Part shown: positions 1-8,608 of the stretch, one piece after another
How positions within the stretch are numbered: the first letter of the stretch is position 1
Layout of the letters: each line of letters starts with the position of its first letter
Assembly (NCBI RefSeq): GCF_003628145.1
Contig: NZ_RBZV01000013.1
Span: forward strand, 1 to 64,000
Length of the DNA: 64,000 nucleotides
Origin: Trinickia fusca
GTDB taxonomy: Bacteria; Pseudomonadota; Gammaproteobacteria; Burkholderiales; Burkholderiaceae
Direction of reading: 5' to 3'
Translations under genes and position numbers: made by a program
Notes under the pieces: model-generated
Databases searched by the model: none
Told to the model about the DNA's origin: nothing
The model's input: the letters and a program-made list of their open reading frames with translations, nothing else

Positions 1-41
1 GCTACCGTCTTGCGTCGCTGCGTCAGCAGCAGAGAAACGAG

Positions 42-70
42 ATTATGCAGACTTCGTTTTCATTCGTCAA
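42..70 (-). promoter_or_regulatory. Strong sigma-70 promoter, rRNA-operon type, firing leftwards out of the window
   Basis: On the minus strand a TTGACG -35 box (65-70) and a CATAAT -10 box (42-47) are separated by exactly 17 bases. The DNA upstream of the -35 box (about 71-100) is A-rich on the minus strand, like an UP element. Downstream, the minus strand reads CTCGTTTCTCTGCTGCTGAC, which resembles the leader of Burkholderia 16S rRNA operons as I remember it. I infer that an rrn operon starts just left of the window, but no rRNA gene lies inside it. Confidence 0.6.
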
Positions 71-248
71 CTGTTTTTTTCGCTTCGCTTCGTTTTACTT
101 CACTCAGCGTTCAAAACCAGTCTTCGATCAAACGTGCCGCGCGCTCTACTTCAACTCCCGCGCAGCCCTGCTCTCACTTCGTCCCTCGTTAAGAGGAGGC
201 GAATAATAGACCAAGCAGACGCGCATGACAAGCCTATGACGCACTTTT

Positions 249-1526
249 TTAAGAACCGCGTCCGGAGGCCGTCAGCCAAGCGAGCGGCACCGCGACTGCC
301 ATCGCCGCATAGCCATCATCGTTCGGATGAATGCGGTCGCCGCTGTCATAGTCGCGCCGCAGCTGACCGGGCTGCGCGGGATCGCGGAGCACTGCATCGA
401 AGTCGACTACGCCGTCGAACGCACGGCCCGTGCGAATCCATTCGTTGACCGCAGTACGGATGCGCTCACGCTCCGGCGGCAGCGCCGCCGGCGTCATGGT
501 CGCGCCGATCACGCGCACGCCGCGACGATGCGCGGCATCGACGAGGTGCCGGTAGCCCGCGATCAAGTCGCCAGCGGTCACAGTCGTATGGGGGGCGTCG
601 CAGTCGAGCCCAACCCGTGGCGGCATCGCCGCGAAATTGATGTCGTTGATGCCGATCATGAGCACGATCGTCTTCACGCCCTGCTGGCTCAGCGCGTCGC
701 GGTCGAAGCGACGCTCGAGCGCTTCGCCATAACAAGGCGAATCGCTGAGTAGCCGGTTGCCACTGATGCCAAGGTTCAGCACGGCCGTCGTGCGATCCCC
801 TGCTTCACCGATACGCCGCGCGAGTACGTCAGGCCAACGTCGATTGCGATTCAGGCTCGAGCGCAACCCATCTGTAATGGAATCGCCGATCGCCACGACC
901 GCGGCGGCCGGCGCGACGGCATCCACCGTCAGCGCGCTCACCCATGCGTGCTCCGTGAATCGCTTCGAAAACGCGCCGGCGCCGATGTCGGTGGTATGGT
1001 CGCCCTGCGTGGAAACGTAATTGATCTGATTCGCCACGCGATGCCAAGCCGTGACGCGTTGCTGCGCGCCCGCCAATATACTGATCGCGTACGGCACACC
1101 GGCATGCATGTCGATCGCTATAGGGTCGCTGTCGACCTCACGCCCAGGGGCGACGACGATTGAAGTACGCCCGCCGAACGTGACAGGCATCGACGTGCCG
1201 GACCGCACCGACGCACCACCCGCCGACTGCGCGATACGGACGTCGGCGACCTCGAGCGGCGTGCGTCCATAAATATTACTCATACGGATTCGCACAGCCC
1301 GCCCCGACAACGTCGGATAAACGATTTCGCGTACGGTGCGCCCGCCGACGTCGGGCGCTCGATAAAGCATGGGCGGATCGGTCAGTTCGGGAATCGACTG
1401 CAACCCGGTGGCCCACGACGTCACCCAGCCTGTCGGGGCCGAGAGGGCGCCGGTCGCCGCGCCTCCGAATATCAACGCAGCGCCGCACAGGGCAGCGACC
1501 GACGTAACGAGCGCTCGCACAGTCAT
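249..1526 (-). CDS. Secreted SGNH/GDSL-family hydrolase
   Basis: A 425-residue protein with an N-terminal signal peptide (hydrophobic run, likely cleavage near residue 30 at ALSA-P). The SGNH family hydrolyses esters or acetyl groups on lipids and carbohydrates. Block I is seen as VVAIGDSITDG with the nucleophile Ser near residue 216. A block III-like GIND follows, and the C-terminal Asp/His block is DRIHPNDDGY near residue 397. The upstream half is a beta-rich region common in the 400-residue GDSL subfamily. The start at 1526 was preferred to the longer frame (1580) because the signal peptide begins there and an AGGAA lies upstream. Substrate unknown. It converges on the outward promoter at 42-70. 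Confidence 0.85.
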   Translation of the reverse strand: MTVRALVTSVAALCGAALIFGGAATGALSAPTGWVTSWATGLQSIPELTDPPMLYRAPDVGGRTVREIVYPTLSGRAVRIRMSNIYGRTPLEVADVRIAQSAGGASVRSGTSMPVTFGGRTSIVVAPGREVDSDPIAIDMHAGVPYAISILAGAQQRVTAWHRVANQINYVSTQGDHTTDIGAGAFSKRFTEHAWVSALTVDAVAPAAAVVAIGDSITDGLRSSLNRNRRWPDVLARRIGEAGDRTTAVLNLGISGNRLLSDSPCYGEALERRFDRDALSQQGVKTIVLMIGINDINFAAMPPRVGLDCDAPHTTVTAGDLIAGYRHLVDAAHRRGVRVIGATMTPAALPPERERIRTAVNEWIRTGRAFDGVVDFDAVLRDPAQPGQLRRDYDSGDRIHPNDDGYAAMAVAVPLAWLTASGRGS

Positions 1527-1871
1527 GCCAGTGTTCCGAGTTCCTAAATCAATGCTTCGAACAGGACTACGATCGCGCACGCTCCTATACGTTCAAAAAA
1601 TCTCGTCTGCGTCCGCAGTCGTCACGACCACTGCGATAGATCGACGGCCGCCGAGCGTCCGTCAACGGAACGCCAGGCGGAAACCTAACTCGCCGATGAT
1701 GGGTCACTAAATAGTAAGAATGACTAATTATCATCAGCGGATAAGCGCCCGCTCCTCAACAGAATTGTCTGAGCAAATCGACTTGCTCGTTTTCCCGGTA
1801 TTTCTCGCGAACCGGGGTAAATCATTTGGGACTCCTTGCCGATAAAGCAGTTCTCAGTGCAGGAGACAACC
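1527..1871. other. Divergent intergenic region, promoters for both flanking genes
   Basis: About 345 bases separate the SGNH hydrolase (leftward) from the lipoprotein gene (rightward). The stretch from roughly 1700 to 1760 is clearly more AT-rich than its surroundings (for example ACTAAATAGTAAGAATGACT), which fits promoter DNA. I could not assign -35/-10 boxes with confidence, and I see no RNA gene or long inverted repeat. Confidence 0.4.
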
Positions 1872-2249
1872 TTGAAACTGTTCACCAGTCTCATCATCGT
1901 GGCCGCTCTATCCGGGTGCGCTCAGTTGCAAGCCATGCGCTCGGACGGCAGCCCGCGTCCGGATACGCAGGCCGGATCGACCAAGATCGCCGACTTCGTC
2001 ATTCCGGCCGATGCGCTCGGGGCGCATGACCCGCACCTCACGGAAGTGCTCGCGAAAGCCGGCGCCATCGCCGCGAAACAGCCGCGGCCGGCCACGGTCG
2101 TCATCGCGGCGCTCGCGCAGGACTTTCCCTATCTGAACCAATCGGTGCGGCGCGGTATTCCGGCCGGGCGCACCGGCAATGTGCACCTCGAGAACGTGAC
2201 GGTCGGTAGCTGCCAGCCATACAGCGTTCAGGTTAGGGCTAGCGACTAA
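1872..2249 (+). CDS. Small lipoprotein, function unknown (first gene of an envelope trio)
   Basis: A 125-residue protein starting at TTG (1872), chosen because AGGAG (1861 onward) precedes it at good spacing and the frame then begins KLFTSLIIVAALSGC. This is a classic lipoprotein signal with lipobox Cys at residue 16. The mature part is small, with no fold I recognise. It lies 15 bases before a second exported protein and about 0.5 kb before a lytic transglycosylase, all on one strand. Such trios occur in secretion and pilus loci (type III, type IV pilus, conjugation), but no other apparatus gene is in the window. Function is therefore inferred only as envelope-associated. Confidence 0.6.
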   Translation: MKLFTSLIIVAALSGCAQLQAMRSDGSPRPDTQAGSTKIADFVIPADALGAHDPHLTEVLAKAGAIAAKQPRPATVVIAALAQDFPYLNQSVRRGIPAGRTGNVHLENVTVGSCQPYSVQVRASD

Positions 2250-2264
2250 CCTCGGAGACGACTC

Positions 2265-2693
2265 ATGCTTCGCTTCACAACCGCTCTCGTCGCCGTGGTC
2301 GCATGCGGTAGCGCCTATTGCGCGCCAGCGTCCGACGGGCAGGCCTTCTCGCTCGCCACCTCGAAGGCTTTGACCGCCAAGCCGACGGAATCGGCCGCGC
2401 CCAACCAACTGTTTCCGCCGTTGCCGTCGCTCGCATCGCTGCCGGGCTCCGGCGCGGACGAAGCCGATGACGGCCCCGCCACACCGGCCACCACCCGCCA
2501 CGGCTCGAAGAAGTCGCGTCGCGGGCCCGCGCACAAAGTGGCGGTGGTGGAAACCTCCGTGCGCGTGGTCGTCAGCGACGAATCGCATACCTACCTCGCG
2601 ACCGTCGAGCGCAAGCTGGACGAGGTCATGCAAGGCTCCACCCGCGAAGCGCGCGTACCCACCGACGCCGTATCGCTAGCCATGACGCGCTAA
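2265..2693 (+). CDS. Secreted protein of unknown function
   Basis: A 142-residue protein opening with a short signal peptide (MLRFTTALVAVVACGSAYCA). The middle is rich in Ala, Ser and Pro and probably disordered. A basic patch (KKSRRGPAHK) near residue 85 precedes a better ordered tail with VVVSDESHTYLATVERKLDE. I do not recognise the family. An RBS-like GGAGACG lies just upstream, and the gene sits between the lipoprotein and the lytic transglycosylase, probably in one operon. A periplasmic accessory role is a guess from context. Confidence 0.55.
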   Translation: MLRFTTALVAVVACGSAYCAPASDGQAFSLATSKALTAKPTESAAPNQLFPPLPSLASLPGSGADEADDGPATPATTRHGSKKSRRGPAHKVAVVETSVRVVVSDESHTYLATVERKLDEVMQGSTREARVPTDAVSLAMTR

Positions 2694-2725
2694 GGCGCCC
2701 AACCGCCAGAAAGGACCCGCTCGCC

Positions 2726-3211
2726 ATGATGAAGCGTCCGACATCGCCCGAGCAGCACGCTCACCGTGCCCGCCCCGGGCTTGCCCTGCTCATGGCCGCC
2801 TGCCTCGCGGGGCTGCCGGTGGCCGCACACGCTTCCGACGACGACTGCTTCGCGCGCGCGGGCGCCTACCAGGGCGTGAACCCGACGATCCTGCGCGCCA
2901 TCGCCTGGTTCGAATCGAAGGGCAACCCCGATGCCGTCCATCGCAACGCGGACGGCAGCATCGACGTAGGCCAGACTCAGATCAACTCCGTTCACTTCAG
3001 TGAACTGCGTCGCTACGGTGTGCCGCCCAGCGCGCTCAAGGACGCCTGCGTGAACATCTACGTCGCCGCGTGGATGGTCAAACAAAAGATGATCCGCTAC
3101 GGCAACACGTGGCAGGCCATTGGCGCTTATCACTCCGAGACACCTACGCTGCGCGACCAATACGCACGCAGCATTCACGGCGTGCTCGTCTCGTGGGGCA
3201 TGGCGAAATAA
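2726..3211 (+). CDS. VirB1/IagB-like lytic transglycosylase
   Basis: A 161-residue protein with an N-terminal signal sequence (about residues 18-36, ending VAAHA) and a short SLT (goose-lysozyme-like) domain. The catalytic Glu sits in AIAWFESKGNP, followed by GQTQINS, the counterpart of the usual GLMQINS, and later QAIGAYHS. These enzymes cleave peptidoglycan glycan strands to open a passage for secretion systems or pili. Length matches the specialised IagB/VirB1 group rather than housekeeping Slt/Mlt enzymes. The start follows AAAGGA; a second ATG follows immediately (2729). It is the third gene of an orphan trio with no neighbouring secretion machinery. Confidence 0.85.
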   Translation: MMKRPTSPEQHAHRARPGLALLMAACLAGLPVAAHASDDDCFARAGAYQGVNPTILRAIAWFESKGNPDAVHRNADGSIDVGQTQINSVHFSELRRYGVPPSALKDACVNIYVAAWMVKQKMIRYGNTWQAIGAYHSETPTLRDQYARSIHGVLVSWGMAK

Positions 3212-3236
3212 CGATCGCCCTGGCCCCAGCCGCTTT

Positions 3237-3440
3237 TTAAGCTTTTCCCAGCGGCCCCTGTTCCAGGATCGTGGTGATGATTTGGTAGCCGGGGTCGGCG
3301 TGCTCGCGCGCTGCCCGCTCTGCCTCCTCATACGAAAGAAAATGCCCGGCTTCTTCGATCGAGGGGGTGATGCCGACATCGCCGTCCTCTCCGGGACAGA
3401 GGTAGTGCGCGCCGGTCTTCACGAAGTAGATGGTCGTCAT
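3237..3440 (-). CDS. Small hypothetical protein
   Basis: A 67-residue protein (MTTIYFVKTGAHYLCPGEDG...) convergent with the transglycosylase gene. It looks cytoplasmic, with no signal peptide. It holds a single Cys, and the second half is helical and acidic (SYEEAERAAREHADPG). I do not recognise a family. The ATG at 3440 has only a weak RBS; a TTG about 24 bases further upstream behind AAAGGA is an alternative, adding a few residues. Codon usage is ordinary for the replicon. Confidence 0.5.
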   Translation of the reverse strand: MTTIYFVKTGAHYLCPGEDGDVGITPSIEEAGHFLSYEEAERAAREHADPGYQIITTILEQGPLGKA

Positions 3441-3622
3441 GATCACGTTGTGAGGCAACAAGGGCGGTCCTTTCAGTCTAGTCAATAGCCGTCGCGCCGG
3501 CGGCCCGCTCCGTAATCGCCTGAAAAGAAAACTCCTCCGGACGTCTACCGTGTTTTGACTATGCTATGCGTGGCAGCACGGTTCCATCCTCCCTGTTTGC
3601 GTGGGCTCACTGGAGGTACCCC

Positions 3623-5248
3623 ATGGTTCCACAGGAGAAATCCCGACGCAGCCTGAGCGCGTCCATCGGATTGATCGTATGTGCGGCGTTGAGCGCCATT
3701 CCCCAAGCCGTCAATGCCACGGATATCTGGCTTGCCCCGGTTGATCCCGTTGTCCGCGAGGCGCATCGATGGGACGCAAGCGCCGATTACATGGATCTGT
3801 TCCGCCCCGACGCGCCTTGGCCTACGGTGGCCAGGCAAACGCGCGTGTTCAAGATCGGGCCCGGTTTCGCCTCACAAGGGCGCGAGGAGGACTTGCGGCA
3901 ACTCTTCGCCAACCTGCGTGAACGCCATATCGCGCTCGCGCTGGAAATCGGCATGTTGAGCATCTCCGATCATTGCCGCGAAAAAACGGAGGCATATGGC
4001 GAGCCCGGCTTGGTCGAGCATATTCTGCTGCGCATCAAGCGGTTGGGGGGCAATCTAGACTACCTCGCGATGGACGAACCGTTCTATTACGGCCATCAAT
4101 ATGCCGGCCCCGATGCCTGTAAGCTGCCGGCCGCACAACTCGCGCAAGACATCGCGCCCAACATCGTCACCGCCAGGCGCATCTTCCCCGGCGTCAAAAT
4201 CGGCGACGTGGAGGTAGTCTATTACTCGACTGATTTCGTCGATGCCACTCAGGAGTGGGTCGACGCGTTCGCCAAATCGACGGGCACACCACTCGCGTTC
4301 TTCCACGCGGACGAGAGCTGGTCGCCGCAAGCCATGAGGAACCTCGTCCCGCTTGCCGGGTTTCTCAAACGTCGACACGTTCGCTTCGGGGTGATTTATA
4401 ACGCGGGCCCGCAAGGAACGAGCGACGCATCGTGGGCGCAAGCAGCTATCCGACATGCCGACGCGGCGGAAACCGAACTTGGCTTGCATCCCGACGATGC
4501 GCTGTTCCAGACCTGGGAAAAATTTCCGACTCGCGTGTTACCCGAAACGGCAAGCGACACCCTCACCCACATCGCGCTGCGTTACCTTCAGCCGCGAACC
4601 AGTCTCACCTCGAGGCGCGATGGTACGCAGCTCGTCGGGCGGCTAATCGATCTCGACGGTGCGCCGGTTGCCAACGTTGCCATTCTGTTCAGCACGATCG
4701 GCGACACCCAAGATGACGCGACGGTTCAACAGCGCATCAGCGGCCGTGTGCCGGCCAGCGCGCATGCGGCAGTGCTCGCGATACGCGCAAATAGAGAGTT
4801 GAACTGCGCGACCTGTGCGGGCGCTGTCACGGCGCGTCTCGGATCGGCTCTCTATAGTGAGGGCAGTGACAACGTACGGCGCTTCCCCCCGAGCCGGGTC
4901 GATGTGACGGCCGTACAGTCCGTTGCGACGAACTCCCCCCAATTTCCGGTGCAACCCGGGGCTTCGTTCACCTTCGAGATTCCGCTGGCAGTGAGCACGC
5001 AAGCCGAACGCGCGGGCTCCGTGGGCGTGCTCTTCGTCGATGCGGCAGGACACGAAGTGCAGCGTCGGATGATCAGTCTCGAGCCGACCGAACTGATCCT
5101 CGGCGCCGCGCAGACCGATGCCGACGGCCGGTTCTCTTACACGTTGAGCAATACATTCGCGGGCGGAGCGAAGCCGACCATCCGGGCTCGCTTCACGGGG
5201 AACGAACGGCTACGCGGTGCTTCTGTGCTGCTTCCTCCGCAGGGCTGA
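3623..5248 (+). CDS. Large secreted protein with a TIM-barrel-like N-terminal domain; tandem paralogue A
   Basis: A 541-residue protein with a signal peptide (about residues 10-34, ending QAVNA). Start chosen at 3623 because TGGAGG precedes this ATG. Residues 35 to about 330 alternate strands and helices. They carry an acidic motif YLAMDEPFYYGH and later GDVEVVYY, an arrangement resembling the catalytic acids of glycoside-hydrolase-type barrels. Residues from about 340 onward form a beta-rich tail with GRLIDLDGAPV and DADGRFSYTL, like carboxypeptidase-regulatory or Ig-like modules. The next gene is a homologue of the first domain without the tail. I do not recognise a named family; glycan binding or hydrolysis is an inference. 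Confidence 0.6.
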   Translation: MVPQEKSRRSLSASIGLIVCAALSAIPQAVNATDIWLAPVDPVVREAHRWDASADYMDLFRPDAPWPTVARQTRVFKIGPGFASQGREEDLRQLFANLRERHIALALEIGMLSISDHCREKTEAYGEPGLVEHILLRIKRLGGNLDYLAMDEPFYYGHQYAGPDACKLPAAQLAQDIAPNIVTARRIFPGVKIGDVEVVYYSTDFVDATQEWVDAFAKSTGTPLAFFHADESWSPQAMRNLVPLAGFLKRRHVRFGVIYNAGPQGTSDASWAQAAIRHADAAETELGLHPDDALFQTWEKFPTRVLPETASDTLTHIALRYLQPRTSLTSRRDGTQLVGRLIDLDGAPVANVAILFSTIGDTQDDATVQQRISGRVPASAHAAVLAIRANRELNCATCAGAVTARLGSALYSEGSDNVRRFPPSRVDVTAVQSVATNSPQFPVQPGASFTFEIPLAVSTQAERAGSVGVLFVDAAGHEVQRRMISLEPTELILGAAQTDADGRFSYTLSNTFAGGAKPTIRARFTGNERLRGASVLLPPQG

Positions 5249-5280
5249 AGCATCGTGAACATGATCAGGCGAGGGAAAGG

Positions 5281-6261
5281 ATGCACGGCAGAGCGATTTG
5301 GCTTGGTGTCATCGCGGCATTGATGTTCTCTTCGGCGTGCCGGTCGCAACAAGTCTGGTTGTCCGGGGTCGATCCGGTGGTAGCGGCCGATCGCGCGGCG
5401 TCGACACAAGTTCCTGCACGAACGGTCGCCGGAAACGATTTCATGGACCTATTCCACCCGGATGCCGCGTGGCAAAGGTCCGCCGCTTCGATACAGATAT
5501 TCAAGGTCTCTACGCAGTTTCTGCACCGGGCCAGCGACTCGCAATTGAGGGCCGTGATTGAAGATCTGCGTCGCCGGCACATCGCGCTTGCGATGGAGGC
5601 GGAGATCCTGACGACCAGTGTGAAGTGCGGTAACGGCGTGCCAGGCTATACGACCGCAGCAGTTATCCAGAAGGCCGTGCGCCGTGTCTCGCAGATGGGC
5701 GGGGAAATCGCGTACGTCGCCTTCGACGAGCCCATGACATGGGGACACTTCGCCCATCGCGCGGGCGCTTGCCAATACACCGCCGAGGAAGTCGTAGACA
5801 ACATCACCCCCAATATCGAGGTCTTCGTGGCTGCCTTTCCCGCCGTCAAGTTCGGTGACATCGAACCCGTCTCGGATCAAACCCCCGGCCGGTTCGCGGA
5901 AATTCTTCGATTTGCCGAGCTATTCGGCGAGAAGACGGGACGGCGGTTGTCGTTCCTGCAGGCCGATCTGATCTGGCAGAACAATTGGAAACCGCAATTG
6001 GCCGTTTGGAAGACTCGGTTGCATGAGGCCGGTATCGCTTATGGCGTCGTCGTCGACGGCGATCCAGGCGACCACACCGACATTCAATGGACAGACCATG
6101 CCGTCGAACGATACCGCGAACTGGCGGGTGACCCAACCGTGCGGCCGGATGAATTCGTCGTCCAGAGTTGGCAACCTCGGCCGACGATGTTTCTGCCAGA
6201 AAACAAGCCAGGTACGTTGACCTCCGTCATTGTCCGAACGGTCGCGCAGAGTCCACGTTAG
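5281..6261 (+). CDS. Secreted TIM-barrel-like protein; tandem paralogue B
   Basis: A 326-residue protein homologous to the N-terminal domain of the preceding gene. Shared landmarks include WLxxVDPVV near the start, DFMDLFHPDAAW versus DYMDLFRPDAPW, RRHIALAMEAEIL versus ERHIALALEIGML, VAFDEPMTWGH versus LAMDEPFYYGH, and FGDIEPV versus IGDVEVV. It has a signal sequence (MHGRAIWLGVIAALMFSSAC); the Cys could be a weak lipobox, though the preceding residues are not ideal. It lacks the beta-rich C-terminal tail. An AGGCGAGGGAAAGG stretch gives the RBS, and the 32-base gap suggests co-transcription with paralogue A. Confidence 0.6.
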   Translation: MHGRAIWLGVIAALMFSSACRSQQVWLSGVDPVVAADRAASTQVPARTVAGNDFMDLFHPDAAWQRSAASIQIFKVSTQFLHRASDSQLRAVIEDLRRRHIALAMEAEILTTSVKCGNGVPGYTTAAVIQKAVRRVSQMGGEIAYVAFDEPMTWGHFAHRAGACQYTAEEVVDNITPNIEVFVAAFPAVKFGDIEPVSDQTPGRFAEILRFAELFGEKTGRRLSFLQADLIWQNNWKPQLAVWKTRLHEAGIAYGVVVDGDPGDHTDIQWTDHAVERYRELAGDPTVRPDEFVVQSWQPRPTMFLPENKPGTLTSVIVRTVAQSPR

Positions 6262-6336
6262 TCCAGCCCCGCCATTCGACCCGCAGCGCCTCGATCGTGC
6301 ATGCCACCCCTCGATACATCCCCATAAAATAATTTA

Positions 6337-6364
6337 TTAACCGACCGGTCGGTTGGTTTATACT
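6337..6364 (+). promoter_or_regulatory. paa promoter with perfect 16-bp palindromic operator
   Basis: AACCGACCGGTCGGTT (6339-6354) is a perfect inverted repeat 50 bases before the paaA start. A -10-like TATACT (6359-6364) and a -35-like TTAACC (6337-6342) flank it at 16-base spacing, so a repressor bound here would block RNA polymerase. In Burkholderia and other betaproteobacteria, TetR-type PaaR represses paa genes through conserved palindromes, relieved by phenylacetyl-CoA. The TetR gene at 11238-11843 is the obvious candidate. The binding itself is inferred. Confidence 0.75.
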
Positions 6365-6403
6365 TCGCGATAACGTACAACTTCGGACCAAGAGAGCGTT
6401 CCC

Positions 6404-7402
6404 ATGTACACGCAATCCCTCGACATTCCGGGCAATGTCGCACCGCTCGAGCCCGGCGCCGATTCGGCCGAGCAAGCCCGCTTCGACGCAGTCATGGCCG
6501 CCGACGGCAAGATCGAGCCGCAGGACTGGATGCCCGACGCCTATCGCAAGACGCTCGTGCGTCAGATCTCGCAGCACGCGCACTCGGAAATCGTGGGCAT
6601 GCTGCCCGAAGGCAACTGGATCTCGCGCGCGCCGAGCCTCAAGCGCAAGGCGATCCTGCTCGCCAAAGTGCAGGACGAAGCCGGCCACGGTCTCTATCTA
6701 TATAGCGCAGCGGAAACGCTCGGCGTCTCGCGCGATCAGCTGATCGAAGCGCTGCACAGCGGCAAGGCCAAGTATTCGAGCATCTTCAATTACCCGACGC
6801 CGACCTGGGCGGACGTCGGCGTGATCGGCTGGCTCGTCGACGGCGCCGCGATCATGAACCAGATCCCCCTGTGCCGCTGCACGTACGGCCCCTATGCGCG
6901 CGCGATGATCCGCATCTGCAAGGAGGAATCGTTCCACCAGCGCCAAGGCTTCGACGCGCTGCTGGCGATGATGCAAGGCTCCGAAGCGCAGCGCGCGATG
7001 GTGCAGCAGGCCGTGAACCGCTGGTGGTGGCCCGTGCTGATGATGTTCGGCCCGAGCGACAAGGACTCCGTGCACAGCAATCAGTCGGCCAAGTGGGGCA
7101 TCAAGCGCATTACGAACGACGACCTGCGGCAGAAATTCGTCGATGCGACGGTCGAGCAGGCCAAAGTGCTCGGCGTCACGCTGCCGGACCCCGATCTCAA
7201 GTGGAACGAGGCGCGCGGCCATCACGATTACGGCGTGATCGACTGGGAAGAGTTCTGGCGCGTCGTCAACGGCGACGGCCCCTGCAACAAGGAGCGCCTC
7301 GCCACGCGGGTCAAAGCCTACGACAACGGCGCATGGGTGCGCGAAGCCGCCCTTGCCCACACCGAAAAACAGCGCCAGCGCGCGCAGCAACAAGCCGCGT
7401 GA
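6404..7402 (+). CDS. paaA: Phenylacetyl-CoA 1,2-epoxidase subunit PaaA (catalytic)
   Basis: 332 residues, the normal PaaA length. PaaA is the di-iron oxygenase subunit of the PaaABCE complex, which epoxidises the aromatic ring of phenylacetyl-CoA in the cytoplasm using O2 and electrons from PaaE. The ferritin-like fold carries two visible iron-ligand pairs, [10 protein letters not shown] (near residue 90) and [12 protein letters not shown] (near residue 173). First gene of paaABCDE, behind a palindromic operator, 46 bases ahead of paaB. The family match is unambiguous in sequence style and gene order. Confidence 0.97.
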   Translation: MYTQSLDIPGNVAPLEPGADSAEQARFDAVMAADGKIEPQDWMPDAYRKTLVRQISQHAHSEIVGMLPEGNWISRAPSLKRKAILLAKVQDEAGHGLYLYSAAETLGVSRDQLIEALHSGKAKYSSIFNYPTPTWADVGVIGWLVDGAAIMNQIPLCRCTYGPYARAMIRICKEESFHQRQGFDALLAMMQGSEAQRAMVQQAVNRWWWPVLMMFGPSDKDSVHSNQSAKWGIKRITNDDLRQKFVDATVEQAKVLGVTLPDPDLKWNEARGHHDYGVIDWEEFWRVVNGDGPCNKERLATRVKAYDNGAWVREAALAHTEKQRQRAQQQAA

Positions 7403-7448
7403 TTGCCCGCGGCATCCGCGCTTTCGCAAGGTATTCAGGAGAGATTCG

Positions 7449-7733
7449 ATGAACAAGGAATGGCCGATCTGGGAAGTGTTCGTGCGCAGCAAGCAAGGCC
7501 TCGACCACAAGCACTGCGGCAGCCTGCACGCAGCCGACGCGTCGATGGCGCTGCGCATGGCGCGCGACGTCTACACGCGCCGTCAGGAAGGCGTGAGCAT
7601 TTGGGTCGTGCCGTCGTCGGCGATCACCGCCTCCGATCCCAACGAGAAGGCCGAGCTGTTCGAGCCGGCCGGCGACAAGATCTACCGCCACCCGACGTTC
7701 TACACGCTGCCCGACGCAGTCAACCACATGTAA
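7449..7733 (+). CDS. paaB: Phenylacetyl-CoA 1,2-epoxidase subunit PaaB
   Basis: A 94-residue protein beginning MNKEWPIWEVFVRSKQGLDH, the characteristic PaaB opening. The family contributes a small subunit required for a functional epoxidase, bridging PaaAC heterodimers. The ATG at 7449 follows an AGGAGA RBS; the longer open frame upstream lies inside paaA and is not used. Only seven bases separate its stop from the paaC start, so the two are surely co-transcribed. Confidence 0.95.
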   Translation: MNKEWPIWEVFVRSKQGLDHKHCGSLHAADASMALRMARDVYTRRQEGVSIWVVPSSAITASDPNEKAELFEPAGDKIYRHPTFYTLPDAVNHM

Positions 7734-7740
7734 GCCCGTC

Positions 7741-8544
7741 ATGACGACCACGCCCGAACATCTCGCCTACGTGCTGCGCCTGGCCGACAGCGCGCTGATC
7801 CTCGGTCAGCGCAATGCGCAATGGTGCGGCCACGGCCCCGTGCTCGAAGAGGACATCGCGCTCGCCAACATGAGCCTCGATCTGATCGGTCAGGCACGGC
7901 TGCTCTACACGCACGCGGCGACGCTCGAGGAAACGCTGACCGGCACCAAGAAGACCGAAGACGACTACGCGTACTTCCGCACCGAACGCGAATTCGCCAA
8001 CTACACGCTCGCCGAGCTGCCGCATTACGGGCCGCTCTGCGGCACCGCGCAGACCAACCTCGACTACGCGGTGACGATCGTGCGCAACTTCCTCTACGCG
8101 GCGCTGATGGCGCACGTCTGGACAGCGCTCGAGACGTCGCAAGATACGCAGCTCGCGGCAATCGCCTCGAAATCGATCAAGGAGACGCGCTACCACTGGC
8201 ACCACGCGCGCGAGTGGCTGGTGCGCTTCGGTGACGGCACCGACGAGTCGCATCGCCGGGCTCAAGCCGCGCTCGACTATCTGCTGCCCTACACGCGTGA
8301 GTTCTTCGCGGCCGATGCCGTCGAAGATGCCGTTGTGCAAGCGGGCCTCGGTGTGCGTGCCGCCGATTTCGAAGCGGCCTGGCTGGACGATGTGAAGGAA
8401 GCGCTCGCCGAAGCGACGCTCTCGCTGCCCGAGCCCGTCAAGCACGTCAGCACCGGCAAGCACGGCGAACACTCCGAGCATATGGGCTTCCTGCTCGCCG
8501 AAATGCAAAGCCTGGCGCGTCAGCATCCGGGCGCGACCTGGTAA
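7741..8544 (+). CDS. paaC: Phenylacetyl-CoA 1,2-epoxidase subunit PaaC (structural)
   Basis: 267 residues, a ferritin-like homologue of PaaA that forms the structural partner in the PaaAC core. Family signatures include LGQRNAQWCGHGP, EDIALANMSLDLIGQARLL and KETRYHWHHAREW. In characterised systems PaaC does not carry the active di-iron centre but shapes the complex. It is located directly after paaB with a seven-base gap and before paaD in the conserved order. Confidence 0.96.
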   Translation: MTTTPEHLAYVLRLADSALILGQRNAQWCGHGPVLEEDIALANMSLDLIGQARLLYTHAATLEETLTGTKKTEDDYAYFRTEREFANYTLAELPHYGPLCGTAQTNLDYAVTIVRNFLYAALMAHVWTALETSQDTQLAAIASKSIKETRYHWHHAREWLVRFGDGTDESHRRAQAALDYLLPYTREFFAADAVEDAVVQAGLGVRAADFEAAWLDDVKEALAEATLSLPEPVKHVSTGKHGEHSEHMGFLLAEMQSLARQHPGATW

Positions 8545-8608
8545 GGCCATGCCCGCCGACATCGTGCGGCGGGCGCCGCGACCATTACCGACAACGAACT
8601 GTCAGACG

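Noticed and set aside
1-192. A 60-codon ORF at the left edge
   Set aside because: It lies over the promoter and leader on the other strand and has a Ser/Arg-rich translation.
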